Shown in pieces: positions 35,383 to 44,336 of a stretch of DNA of 64,000 bases. Each line of letters starts with the position of its first letter. Position 1 is the stretch's first letter. A program made the position numbers and the translations under genes. This stretch comes from Campylobacteraceae bacterium (GTDB lineage Bacteria; Campylobacterota; Campylobacteria; Campylobacterales; Arcobacteraceae), in the NCBI GenBank assembly GCA_013373175.1, contig JABXII010000014.1, forward strand, positions 1-64,000, in the 5' to 3' direction. The notes beneath the pieces are model-generated. The model searched no databases. It was given only the letters and a program-made list of their open reading frames with translations, and was not told the origin of the DNA.

Positions 35383-36651
35383 TTATTTTAGTGCCTGATA
35401 TGCAATATCTGTTCTGATTTTTTTACCTGCAAAGTGAACTTGCCCACAAAGTCCATATGCTCTGTCTCTCGCTTGCTTAATAGATTTACCAAAACCAACA
35501 CAAAGAAGAACTCTTCCACCTGTTGCCATTAGCTTTCCATCTTGCATTTCAACACCAGCATATGAGATATGAGTATGTTCTTTTAAATCTTCATCTACAA
35601 TTTCATCTACAATAATCTCAGCAGGTTCACTAGAACCATATGGATAGTTACCACTTGCCATTACAACAGCAACTCCATACTCATCTTTAATTTTGATATC
35701 TAATTTATCAAGTTGTTTTGTAGCACCTTTATAGAAAAGTTCTGAAACAGGTGTTTCTAGTAAAGGCATTAAAATTTCACACTCTGGGTCACCAAATCTA
35801 ACATTGTATTCTAAAATAATTGGTTCACCATTTACTACCATTACACCAATAAAAAGTACACCTTCAAATGGTGCACCCTCTTTTTTCATACCCTCTAAAG
35901 TTGGTTTAATAACTCTTTCTTCAACTTTTTTATAAATATCATCATTTACTAAAGGTGTTGGAGCATATGCACCCATACCACCAGTATTTGGTCCAGTATC
36001 ACCATCCCCTACTCTTTTGTGGTCTTGTGCTGCTGGTAAAACCTTATAATTATCACCATCACAAATAGCAAAGATAGATAATTCATATCCATCTAAATAC
36101 TCTTCTACTACAATAGAAGTTCCTGCATCACCAAAAGATGAACCTGATAACATATCAGATGCAGCTTGTTTTGCTTCATCTTTAGATTGCGCAATAATTA
36201 CACCTTTTCCTGCACATAAACCATCCGCTTTTACAACAATTGGTTCACTCATTGTATCAATGAAATCATGAGCTTCTTTTTCATTTGTAGTTTCTATAAA
36301 CGCTGCTGTTGGTATGTTATATTTCTTTAAAATATTTTTCATATAAACTTTAGAACCTTCTAACTGAGCTGCTGCACTACTAGGTCCAAATACAGTCAAT
36401 CCATGTTCTTTAAATATATCAACAACACCATCTACTAGTGGAGCTTCTGGTCCAACAATTGTTAAATCAATTGCATTTTCTTTTGCCCAAATAGCTAACT
36501 CATTATAATCTTTAATATTGATATTCTCTGCAATTTGAGAAGTAGCTCCATTTCCTGGATTAAAATATAATTTATGATTTTCTTCTTCTTTAGAAATAGC
36601 AAGTCCTATTGAGTATTCTCTTCCACCACTACCAAGTATTAAAATATTCAC
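35383..36651 (-). CDS. purD: Phosphoribosylamine-glycine ligase
   Basis: 422 residues, GTG start seven bases after GGGGAAA. It forms glycinamide ribonucleotide in purine synthesis. The N-terminus has the GSGGREY motif, then an ATP-grasp domain (about 100-325) with VVKADGLCAGKGV, GDGDTGPNTGGMGAY and LEYNVRFGDPECE. Length is normal. A 6S RNA gene ends about 30 bases upstream on the same strand, so purD is probably made at least partly by read-through from the 6S promoter. Confidence 0.97.
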   Translation of the reverse strand: MNILILGSGGREYSIGLAISKEEENHKLYFNPGNGATSQIAENINIKDYNELAIWAKENAIDLTIVGPEAPLVDGVVDIFKEHGLTVFGPSSAAAQLEGSKVYMKNILKKYNIPTAAFIETTNEKEAHDFIDTMSEPIVVKADGLCAGKGVIIAQSKDEAKQAASDMLSGSSFGDAGTSIVVEEYLDGYELSIFAICDGDNYKVLPAAQDHKRVGDGDTGPNTGGMGAYAPTPLVNDDIYKKVEERVIKPTLEGMKKEGAPFEGVLFIGVMVVNGEPIILEYNVRFGDPECEILMPLLETPVSELFYKGATKQLDKLDIKIKDEYGVAVVMASGNYPYGSSEPAEIIVDEIVDEDLKEHTHISYAGVEMQDGKLMATGGRVLLCVGFGKSIKQARDRAYGLCGQVHFAGKKIRTDIAYQALK

Positions 36652-36680
36652 TTTGATTTCCCCTAAAAATTATTAAAATA

Positions 36681-36846
36681 CCCAAGTAGTCGTTAACCAT
36701 CAAACGGCCCACAAAAGCCAACGTTAGCAAATAAGAGTAACATTTCAGGAGCCTAAACGTAATGAAAAGCTGCACACCATGTTATCTACATTATCTACAA
36801 AAATATAGTATCGGACCCTCAACGATGGAAATCCCGAGCTACTTAG
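36681..36846 (-). ncRNA. ssrS: 6S RNA
   Basis: The 243-base gap between the SulP gene and purD holds no ORF but has a 6S-like structure when read on the minus strand. Ends pair: AAGTAG (from about 36844) with CTACTT (to about 36684), continued by UCG/CGA. Inside follow CCAUC/GAUGG and GGUCC/GGGCC, and a central hairpin UUUAGG/CCUgAAA. That gives a long closing stem, bulges and an apical hairpin at ~165 nt, the normal size. 6S RNA mimics an open promoter and sequesters RNA polymerase. I recall that 6S RNA lies next to purD in Campylobacter and Helicobacter, which supports the call. End points are approximate. The promoter should be in the TAATATATAT region at 36847-36860. Confidence 0.75.
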
Positions 36847-36894
36847 ATATATATTATTTTATCTAATTGTATATGAATTAAACATTAAAGTATG

Positions 36895-38487
36895 TTATAC
36901 TGGGCTTCTTTTATAATTATTTTCTTGTATAGAGTTAACAGCATTATCAATCTTATTAAATATCTTTATATTTTTAAATATATTATTTTTATCTAAATCA
37001 ATCACTCTTTTTTTATCAGAAATTTTTAACAATAAAATCACTTCAATATCTCTATTCTTTAGTCTGGTTAAAACCTCTTCTAACATAAAAATAGCAGAAA
37101 GGTCTAATACACTAACTTCTAAGCAGTCTAGTATAATAGTTTTTGTTCTATCTCTTACTTTATCAATTCTTCTATCAAGAATAGAAGCTGTACCAAAAAA
37201 CAATGAACCTTTTATCTTAATGATTTTAGTTGATTTATCTTCTATATCTATATCAAAACCTGATTCTCTTCTAGGATAAATAGTTTTAATTTTAGTATTT
37301 TTAGATACCTTATAAACTGCAATAATTGAAGCAAAAGTAATCCCTACTCCAACTGCCATAATTAAATCCACAAAAACTGTTAATAAAACTACTGTAACCA
37401 TTACAAGTAAATCTTGTCTTGAAACTTTGTTAATAAGTTTTATAAATTTATAGTCTAAAATATCAAACCCTACTTTTATTAAAATACCTGATAAAACAGC
37501 AAGGGGAATACTTGAGGCAAAAGGTGCAAGTACTAGTACGATTAAAAGTAGTGTTAAAGAGTGTACTATTCCTGATATTCTAGTTGTTCCACCACTTTTA
37601 ATATTTATAACTGTTCGCATTGTAGCACCAGCACCTGGAATTGCACCAAAGAAAGAACAAATTGAGTTACCTATTCCTTGTGCAATAAGCTCTTTATTTG
37701 GTCTGTGCTTAGTTTTTGTCATAGAATCAGCAACTAAAGATGTAAGTAAAGAATCTATAGAACCTAACAAAGCTAAAGTTATTGCAAGCGTTATAATAGT
37801 ACTAAGCTTTAAAATATCAAAACTAAAAGGTAAAACAATATTGGGTAATCCCATAGGAATTTCTCCAATGGTTGTAAGTGAATAGTTCATAAATACAGAG
37901 AGCAAAGTTACACAAACTAAAGCTATTAAAGCAGAAGGAACAACTTTTGATATCTTCTTTGGAGTAAAAAACATTATTATTAAAGTTATTGAAGCAATAA
38001 TAAGAGAATGTAAATCTGCATTATTTATGGTATTTGGTATATTTATAACTGTCTCTATAACAGAACCATAAGAATCAACACCTAAAAAAGAGTTGATTTG
38101 TAAAATTATAATTATAATTCCAATACCAGACATAAACCCAGAAATAACAGGATAAGGAATATACTTTATCCATTTTCCTATTTTTACTACACCAAAAGAG
38201 ATTTGAATTAATCCAGCTAGAAAGATAACGCTAAATACTGATTGCAAGTCATTTTGGAAAGTTACTATAGCGGAAGCTGTAATTACTGTCATTGGTCCTG
38301 TTGGACCTGAAATTTGAGTAGAGGTTCCCCCAAAAAGTGAAGCAAAAAAACCTAATATAATTGCTCCATAAAGACCTGCAGTTGCACCTGCACCACTTGC
38401 TACACCAAAGGCCAATGCCAATGGTAAAGCAACAATAGCTGCAGTTACACCTCCAAAAAGATCATTTTTAAAAGTGTTTATATTCAA
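36895..38487 (-). CDS. SulP-family anion transporter with STAS domain
   Basis: 530 residues, TTG start six bases after AAGGAG. Residues about 10-400 are membrane helices with SulP signatures: AAIVALPLALAFGVASG in helix 1, SGPTGPMTV in helix 3, and GAIPGAGATMRTVINIKSGG later. A C-terminal STAS domain follows (about 425-520, IKGSLFFGTASILDRRID and IILDCLEVSVLDLSA). SulP proteins carry sulfate, bicarbonate or other anions; the substrate cannot be told from sequence. It follows der by 13 bases. Confidence 0.88.
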   Translation of the reverse strand: MNINTFKNDLFGGVTAAIVALPLALAFGVASGAGATAGLYGAIILGFFASLFGGTSTQISGPTGPMTVITASAIVTFQNDLQSVFSVIFLAGLIQISFGVVKIGKWIKYIPYPVISGFMSGIGIIIIILQINSFLGVDSYGSVIETVINIPNTINNADLHSLIIASITLIIMFFTPKKISKVVPSALIALVCVTLLSVFMNYSLTTIGEIPMGLPNIVLPFSFDILKLSTIITLAITLALLGSIDSLLTSLVADSMTKTKHRPNKELIAQGIGNSICSFFGAIPGAGATMRTVINIKSGGTTRISGIVHSLTLLLIVLVLAPFASSIPLAVLSGILIKVGFDILDYKFIKLINKVSRQDLLVMVTVVLLTVFVDLIMAVGVGITFASIIAVYKVSKNTKIKTIYPRRESGFDIDIEDKSTKIIKIKGSLFFGTASILDRRIDKVRDRTKTIILDCLEVSVLDLSAIFMLEEVLTRLKNRDIEVILLLKISDKKRVIDLDKNNIFKNIKIFNKIDNAVNSIQENNYKRSPV

Positions 38488-38500
38488 GAAGAACTCCTTA

Positions 38501-39934
38501 TTAGAAAGCTTCTACTTCATCCTCATCTATATCTCTTTGACCTTTTCCTCTTGCAATAATATGAATAGGAGTTCCTTCAAAGTTTATATTTTTTCTTAAA
38601 AAATTAATTAAATATCGTTTATATGAAAAATGTAGTAGTCTTGGTTTGTTCATGATAAGTGCAATTCTTGGAGGCTTAACCTCAAATTGAGTTGTATAAT
38701 ATATTCTTAAGTATGCACCGTTAGGACTAGGAAGAGCATGTCTAATTACAGCTTCCTCAATTGTTTTATTTAATACTGATGTTGGAATTCTTTGCGCATA
38801 GTTTTCATAAATTTCTATAATTTTATCTTTTAATCTATCAATACTTCTTCCTGTTTTAGCAGAAACAGCAATAATAGGAGCATAATATAAAAATTTAAAT
38901 TTTGAACGAATTTTATCTTCAAGTTTTTTGAAGGAATCCATGTTTTCATCCCATTTATTTAAAACAATTATTGTTCCTAATCCATAAGTATCTACTAAAC
39001 CAGCAATTTTTTCATCTAAATCAACTAATTCTGAAGAAGCATCTAAAACTAAAAGTGCTAAATTAGCTTTTTCTAACATTTGAGTAGTTCTATTTAAAGC
39101 ATATTTTTCAATACCTTCTATTTTACCTCTTCTTCTAAGACCTGCTGTATCAACAAAAGTAATATGTTTATCTTTATAATCAAAAGATTCATCAACAGGG
39201 TCAATTGTAGTTCCTGCAATAGGAGAAACTACTGATCTTTCTTCTCCTACAAGGGCATTTAAAATTGAAGATTTACCTACATTAACTCTTCCAATAATAG
39301 CAACTTTTACTTCACCATCGTCTAATTGTGCAGTTTCATTAATATCTTCAACTGGGTCTAAAAACTCTTCTATTGAAAGGTCTTCTTCTATTTCACTATT
39401 TATGATAATTTCTTCTTCAACTTTTCTTGCAGGAAGTCTATTTGCGATCCACTCAAATAAGCTTTTTGTTCCTCTATTATGAGAAACAGAAACCCCAAAA
39501 AGATTATCATCATCTATTCCAAACTCATAGAAGTTCCATAACCTTTCCTTCTCTTTATCATTATCAATCTTATTCACAACTAATGCAAGTTGTTTTCCTA
39601 AGTCTTGAAGCTCATAAAATAGTTCTTTATCCTTTTCATCAGGTAATCTTTTACCATCAACCATAAAAAGTATTATATCAGCCTCTTTTGCACACTCTAT
39701 GGCTTTTCTTTTAACGTTACTGAAAATTGCATCATTAGTTTCATCAATTCCACCAGTATCAAGCATTAAAGCATCTTTTTCTAAGATTTCCACTTCATGT
39801 CTTCTAATATCTCTTGTAGTACCAGCCATATCAGAAACAATAGCTATTCTTTCTTTTGCGATTCTGTTAAACAGTGATGATTTACCTACATTTGGTTGAC
39901 CAACTAAAGCAATCTTTTTAAGTTTTTTATCCAT
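38501..39934 (-). CDS. der: Ribosome biogenesis GTPase Der (EngA)
   Basis: 477 residues. Tandem GTPase needed for 50S assembly. P-loops are at residues 12-20 (GQPNVGKSS) and 215-223 (GRVNVGKSS), each with DTGG/DTAG switch and NKID/NKWD base-recognition motifs. An acidic linker (about 174-208) separates the G domains, and a C-terminal KH-like domain contacts rRNA. Length is typical. It is downstream of hpf, separated by a strong terminator. Confidence 0.97.
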   Translation of the reverse strand: MDKKLKKIALVGQPNVGKSSLFNRIAKERIAIVSDMAGTTRDIRRHEVEILEKDALMLDTGGIDETNDAIFSNVKRKAIECAKEADIILFMVDGKRLPDEKDKELFYELQDLGKQLALVVNKIDNDKEKERLWNFYEFGIDDDNLFGVSVSHNRGTKSLFEWIANRLPARKVEEEIIINSEIEEDLSIEEFLDPVEDINETAQLDDGEVKVAIIGRVNVGKSSILNALVGEERSVVSPIAGTTIDPVDESFDYKDKHITFVDTAGLRRRGKIEGIEKYALNRTTQMLEKANLALLVLDASSELVDLDEKIAGLVDTYGLGTIIVLNKWDENMDSFKKLEDKIRSKFKFLYYAPIIAVSAKTGRSIDRLKDKIIEIYENYAQRIPTSVLNKTIEEAVIRHALPSPNGAYLRIYYTTQFEVKPPRIALIMNKPRLLHFSYKRYLINFLRKNINFEGTPIHIIARGKGQRDIDEDEVEAF

Positions 39935-39949
39935 ATAGTCTTTATATCC

Positions 39950-39989
39950 TTTAAAAATAAAAAAGGCATTAGCAAAATGCTAATACCTT
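39950..39989 (-). terminator. Rho-independent terminator of hpf
   Basis: On the minus strand an 11-bp stem AAGGTATTAGC/GCTAATGCCTT (one G-U pair) with a 5-base ATTTT loop is followed by TTTTTTATTTTT. The stem covers 39963-39989 and the U-tract runs to about 39952. It is one of the clearest intrinsic terminators in the window and separates hpf from der. Confidence 0.85.
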
Positions 39990-40013
39990 AAGTTAGTAAA
40001 ATTAGATTATATC

Positions 40014-40556
40014 TTAATATAATCCAAATTTACCTTCGTCTTTTGATTTATATAATACTCTCATATTATCATCTTTATCATAGAATACTTTGAATAAGGC
40101 ATCAGACTCTTTTAAGTCTTTTAATGCTTCTTCAATATCTAGAGGTTTATAAGATGCAAGTCTTACAGGGAAAACTTCTGAATCTAATTTATCTAGTTCA
40201 TTAGCAATTTGGTCTTCAATTTCTTGAGAAACCACTTCTGTAAGTTTAGTTGCTTTATGACCAGTAATTTTATCATGATGTCTTCTTAAAACTTTTGATA
40301 CTCTATCTACAGCAATATCAACCGCTGCATATAAATCTTTATCTTTTTGTTTTACAACTACAGTATCTAAATGTGCAATATTTAAAGTGAATTCAAAAGT
40401 AAAAGCTTTTCTACCATTTTTTTCTTCTTGTGCAATAATTGCATTAACAGATATAATATCTAAATTATATTTTTTGAAAATTTCTATTGAGCTATTAACG
40501 TAATCTTTAATTGGCTCTGTTAATTCTATGTGTCTTCCTACAATACTTGTATTCAT
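40014..40556 (-). CDS. hpf: Ribosome hibernation-promoting factor, long form
   Basis: 180 residues. Binds the 30S subunit and pairs ribosomes into inactive 100S dimers in resting cells. The N-terminal S30AE domain (about 1-105) starts IVGRHIELTEPIKDYVNSSI; the C-terminal dimerisation domain (about 120-180) contains FPVRLASYKPLDIEEALKDL and FKVFYDKDDNMRVLYKSKDEGKFGLY. An AAAGGAG site lies six bases before the ATG. It is monocistronic between ftsK and its own terminator; a TAAAAT -10 box within TGCTAAAAT lies about 35-40 bases upstream of the start. Confidence 0.95.
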   Translation of the reverse strand: MNTSIVGRHIELTEPIKDYVNSSIEIFKKYNLDIISVNAIIAQEEKNGRKAFTFEFTLNIAHLDTVVVKQKDKDLYAAVDIAVDRVSKVLRRHHDKITGHKATKLTEVVSQEIEDQIANELDKLDSEVFPVRLASYKPLDIEEALKDLKESDALFKVFYDKDDNMRVLYKSKDEGKFGLY

Positions 40557-40637
40557 AACATACTCCTTTGCTTTATAATTATAATTATTTTAGCACAAAA
40601 TATATAAAAACAGCATTTATAATACAAGATTAATAGA

Positions 40638-42872
40638 TTAAATTAATATTTCTCTGTTACCTTTAGCATTTGCTTCACTTAAAACACCTGTTTGCTCTAA
40701 TTGTTCCACAATTGTAGCTGCTCTGTTATACCCAATTCTTAGTTTTCTTTGAATGTAAGAGATTGATGTTTTTTTATCATTTAAGACAACTAATTTAGCA
40801 TCTTCATAAAGTTCATCTAATTCTCCAAGTTCAACACCAGTTGCACCTGCAATAGCTGAAGAATTTCTATCTTTTACAAAGTTCATATCATATTCTACTT
40901 CTCTTTGATATTTTAAGAAGTCAACTACTGCTTCAATTTCATCTTCTTTTGACCAAGGTGCATGAATTCTAACTATATTAGAAGTTCCAGGAGGAGTAAA
41001 TAGCATATCACCTCGTCCTAGAAGCGATTCTGCACCCATTGAATCTAAAATAATTTTTGAATCTACTTTTTGACCTACTTTATAAGATAATCTACTTGGT
41101 AAATTTGCTTTAATAAGTCCTGTTACAACGTCAACTGAAGGTCTTTGTGTAGCAACTATTAAGTGAATACCTGAAGCTCTTGCCATTTGAGCAAGTCTTG
41201 CAATAGAGTGCTCTACATCTTTTCCACTTGTCATCATTAAATCAGCTAACTCATCAATAACTACAACAATATAAGGAATTTTATCATAACCTTCTTTTTT
41301 TGCTTTTTCATTATAGTTTTCAATGTTTTTAGTTTTTGTTTGAGACATTAGTGTATATCTTCTTTCCATCTCTGCAACCATATTTGATAAAGCATTAATT
41401 GCATCTGTTGGTTTTGTAATAACAGGAGTTAAAAGATGAGGAATATCATTATACATTGAAAACTCAAGCATCTTAGGGTCAATCATTACAAGTCTAAGGT
41501 TATCTGGAGAGTTTTTATACAATAATGATAAAATCATTGCATTTATACCAACTGATTTACCAGACCCAGTAGTTCCTGCTATAAGTAGGTGTGGTAACTT
41601 TTTTAAGTCAGTTATAAATGGTTTTCCAACAATATCTTTACCTAAAATCATAGTTAAAGGTGATTTTGAATTTTGGAAGATTTCACTTTCTAAAAGTTCT
41701 CTAATAAAAATTGTTTGCATATCTTCATTAGGAACTTCAATACCAACAACATCTTTCCCTGGAATTGGAGCTTGAATTCTTATTGTTTGAGCTTTTAATG
41801 CCATTGCTAAATCATCTTGAAGATTTAATATCTTAGAAACTTTTACATTTGGAGCTGGTTTAAACTCAAAAGTTGTAACAACTGGCCCTGTATAAGTTCT
41901 AACTACGTCCCCTTCAATCTTAAACATTAAAAGTTTTTCTAATAAGTCTTCAATCTTTTGATCAATTACACCCTCTGATACTTTTGATTTTTTATCTTTT
42001 GGTGCATTTTGGAAAAATTTACTTGGTGGCAATTCAAAATCTTTTGGTTTTTCCATTTTCCCTAATTCAATATCTTCTAAAAGCTTTTTGTTTTCTTCTA
42101 ATTCATCTACAATAATCCCGTGAGAAGTACTATCTTCCACTATTGCAATATCTGAAATTTCCTCTTCATCTGAAGAGATTTTTATCTCTCTTACATCTTC
42201 ATTATTTAGCTCTTCTTGGTCTAATGAGATAATATTTAAATCATCAACTTTTATATCTGTAATACTTTCTGCACTATCATCAATTACAATTTGAGGTATT
42301 TCTTCCTCTTCTTGAGCAGAAACTTTTTCTTCTTTTACAGAAGTCTGTTTTCTTTCTCTTTTCTCTTTTTTTCTACTAGCTATTCTTTTAGGTTTAGATG
42401 AAGTATCTACCTTTTTAAAACTTGGAGTAATTTTTTGCATATCAATATTAAAACTCATATCTTCAAAAAGAATTAAAAAAGATATTACAAAGCCTATACT
42501 AACAAATATCCAAAGACCAGCAACCCCAATAAATGGCATCATTGAATCAACTACATAATCACCTATTTCACCACTTAATTTTCCATCTACAACTAAAGAT
42601 TGGAAAGTTAAAAGAGTTATTAATAATAAAAAAATTGAAACAGTTTTTATAGAAAAATCATTCCAATCAAAATTTTCTTTAAAGTTTATAATATAAAGTG
42701 GCACTAATAATAGTAATAAATACCCATATGATAAAAATCCAAAATTTGTATGTGAAAAGTTAGCAAATACAGAACCTATTTGCCCTACACTACTTTTATC
42801 AGATATGAAAGTTGCATATTCAAAATATACAATTAAAAAAAGTATGATTAGTGAAAAAATTTTCTTTAAAAT
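40638..42872 (-). CDS. ftsK: DNA translocase FtsK, probable ATT start
   Basis: 744 residues if started at the ATT at 42870-42872; the first conventional codon is a GTG at 42704 (688 residues). The 56 upstream codons are open, encode one full membrane helix (IFSLIILFLIVYF) and the first half of another that the GTG would cut (GYLLLLLVPLYII). An AAAGG site overlapping the lpxD stop is 7 bases before the ATT, with no ATG, GTG or TTG between. FtsK pumps DNA at the division septum and activates Xer recombination. Four N-terminal helices, an acidic linker, a RecA-like motor (Walker A GTTGSGKS at 377-384 in GTG numbering, DELADLMM) and a C-terminal winged-helix gamma domain are present. Confidence 0.88.
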   Translation of the reverse strand: MLKKIFSLIILFLIVYFEYATFISDKSSVGQIGSVFANFSHTNFGFLSYGYLLLLLVPLYIINFKENFDWNDFSIKTVSIFLLLITLLTFQSLVVDGKLSGEIGDYVVDSMMPFIGVAGLWIFVSIGFVISFLILFEDMSFNIDMQKITPSFKKVDTSSKPKRIASRKKEKRERKQTSVKEEKVSAQEEEEIPQIVIDDSAESITDIKVDDLNIISLDQEELNNEDVREIKISSDEEEISDIAIVEDSTSHGIIVDELEENKKLLEDIELGKMEKPKDFELPPSKFFQNAPKDKKSKVSEGVIDQKIEDLLEKLLMFKIEGDVVRTYTGPVVTTFEFKPAPNVKVSKILNLQDDLAMALKAQTIRIQAPIPGKDVVGIEVPNEDMQTIFIRELLESEIFQNSKSPLTMILGKDIVGKPFITDLKKLPHLLIAGTTGSGKSVGINAMILSLLYKNSPDNLRLVMIDPKMLEFSMYNDIPHLLTPVITKPTDAINALSNMVAEMERRYTLMSQTKTKNIENYNEKAKKEGYDKIPYIVVVIDELADLMMTSGKDVEHSIARLAQMARASGIHLIVATQRPSVDVVTGLIKANLPSRLSYKVGQKVDSKIILDSMGAESLLGRGDMLFTPPGTSNIVRIHAPWSKEDEIEAVVDFLKYQREVEYDMNFVKDRNSSAIAGATGVELGELDELYEDAKLVVLNDKKTSISYIQRKLRIGYNRAATIVEQLEQTGVLSEANAKGNREILI

Positions 42873-42882
42873 TTTAAAGCCT

Positions 42883-43830
42883 TTATTTTAATAATTTTGC
42901 AATTCTACTTTGTAATTTTAACCATTGTCTATGTTCAAATAATGGGAATCCTGCCCATTGTTTCTTTGGTTCAGTAATAGACTTAGTTACACCACCACGT
43001 GCTGCAATAGTTGTAAAAGGTGCTATTTCAAGATGTCCTGCAGTAGCACTTTGTCCACCCATAATTACAAACTCATTTAAAGTAGTTGAACCTGAAAGTC
43101 CTACTTGGCCTGTTAAAATACAACCATCTTTTAAAACACAGTTATGAGCAATATGAACTAAATTGTCAATTCTAACACCATTTCCAATAATTGTTGAATT
43201 AAATGCTGCTCTATCGATACAACAATTTGAACCAATTTCTACATCATTGCCTATTGTTACATTACCATTTTGATAAATTTTAATATATTTTCCAGTTTTA
43301 GTATGTGCAAATCCAAAACCATCACTTCCAATAACAGTTCCAGCATGGATTATACAATCATTACCAATAGTACAATCTCTATAAACTGACACATTAGGAT
43401 AAATAATAGTATTATCTTTAATAGTTACATTATCACCAATAAAACTTCCAGACATTATTGTACAGTTTTTACCAATTTTAGAGTCTTTACCAAGATAAAC
43501 GTTTGACATAATATTTGTATTATCGCCAATAACACAATCATTTCCTTGGGTTTCTACTACCTTAGGTGCAAAAAACTTACTTAATCTTGCTAAAGTTAAG
43601 TAAGGTTCTTCACAAATAATTGCAATTGTATTTTCTGGAACATTTTCTTTAAACTCTTCTTTTACTAAAACAGCTCCTGCTTTAGTTTTTGATAAATCTT
43701 TTACATATTTTTTATTTTCTAAAAAAGAGATTTCATTTTCACTTGCATCTAAAAGTGTATTTAAGCCTGAAACCTCTGTCTTAGCATCTAAACTAATATC
43801 TATTTTTTCTAATATATCAGATAAAATCAA
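42883..43830 (-). CDS. lpxD: UDP-3-O-acylglucosamine N-acyltransferase LpxD
   Basis: 315 residues. Adds the second acyl chain in lipid A synthesis. The N-terminal uridine-binding domain (about 1-95) is followed by a left-handed beta-helix of hexapeptide repeats (about 100-270, many I-G-x-x-x-x and N/G turns) with the catalytic His in LVHIAHNC (about 231). The end region GGVTKSITEPKKQWAGFPLFEHRQWLK is typical. It is 8 bases downstream of ilvH and its stop overlaps the ftsK ribosome site. Confidence 0.94.
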   Translation of the reverse strand: MILSDILEKIDISLDAKTEVSGLNTLLDASENEISFLENKKYVKDLSKTKAGAVLVKEEFKENVPENTIAIICEEPYLTLARLSKFFAPKVVETQGNDCVIGDNTNIMSNVYLGKDSKIGKNCTIMSGSFIGDNVTIKDNTIIYPNVSVYRDCTIGNDCIIHAGTVIGSDGFGFAHTKTGKYIKIYQNGNVTIGNDVEIGSNCCIDRAAFNSTIIGNGVRIDNLVHIAHNCVLKDGCILTGQVGLSGSTTLNEFVIMGGQSATAGHLEIAPFTTIAARGGVTKSITEPKKQWAGFPLFEHRQWLKLQSRIAKLLK

Positions 43831-43838
43831 ATCTTTTC

Positions 43839-44336
43839 CTATCTTTCCATTGCTACAACACCACTTTTTACTACTTCTAGTGGTTTGTATTTATTCATAA
43901 TATTTGTAAAATTAGCAATTCTACTTGGAGCATCCGTTGCAGAAATAACAATTGCATCATGTGTAACATTTTGGATATGTCCATTATATGCTCTTGCAAT
44001 GACTTCAATATCGCTAAGAGGTTGCTCAATTGGTATTTTAATTAAAACTGTCTCTTTTTCAATAACATTTTGATGCTCATTTACTTTTAAAACAGGAATT
44101 AATTTATTTAATTGCTTAACAATTTGATCAATAACTCTTTTATCACCAGTTGTAACAATAGTCATTCTAGAGTACTTTGAACCAGTCATTGGTGCAACTG
44201 TTAAAGAATCAATATTATAACCACGTGCTGAAAAAAGCCCTACAATTCTTGATAAAACATTGTGTTCATTGATAACAATTACTGAGATAACCTGCCTTGT
44301 TGTTTCTGAATCATAATAGTGATTAAAATTATTCAT
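43839..44336 (-). CDS. ilvH: Acetolactate synthase small (regulatory) subunit
   Basis: 165 residues. Regulatory partner of IlvB in valine, leucine and isoleucine synthesis. The N-terminal ACT domain shows VIVINEHNVLSRIVGLFSARGYNIDSLTVAPM, the usual valine-binding region, and the C-terminal domain follows (about 85-165). It overlaps the 3' end of ilvB by 8 bases, so the subunits are translationally coupled. Confidence 0.96.
   Translation of the reverse strand: MNNFNHYYDSETTRQVISVIVINEHNVLSRIVGLFSARGYNIDSLTVAPMTGSKYSRMTIVTTGDKRVIDQIVKQLNKLIPVLKVNEHQNVIEKETVLIKIPIEQPLSDIEVIARAYNGHIQNVTHDAIVISATDAPSRIANFTNIMNKYKPLEVVKSGVVAMER

Noticed and set aside
36652-36894. tmRNA or SRP RNA in the purD upstream gap
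   Set aside because: No tRNA-like end, no proteolysis tag reading frame and no SRP domain IV loop; the closing stem and gene context fit 6S RNA better.
36895-38487. Naming the SulP genes as bicarbonate (BicA) or sulfate transporters
   Set aside because: The signatures define only the family; substrate cannot be read from sequence alone.
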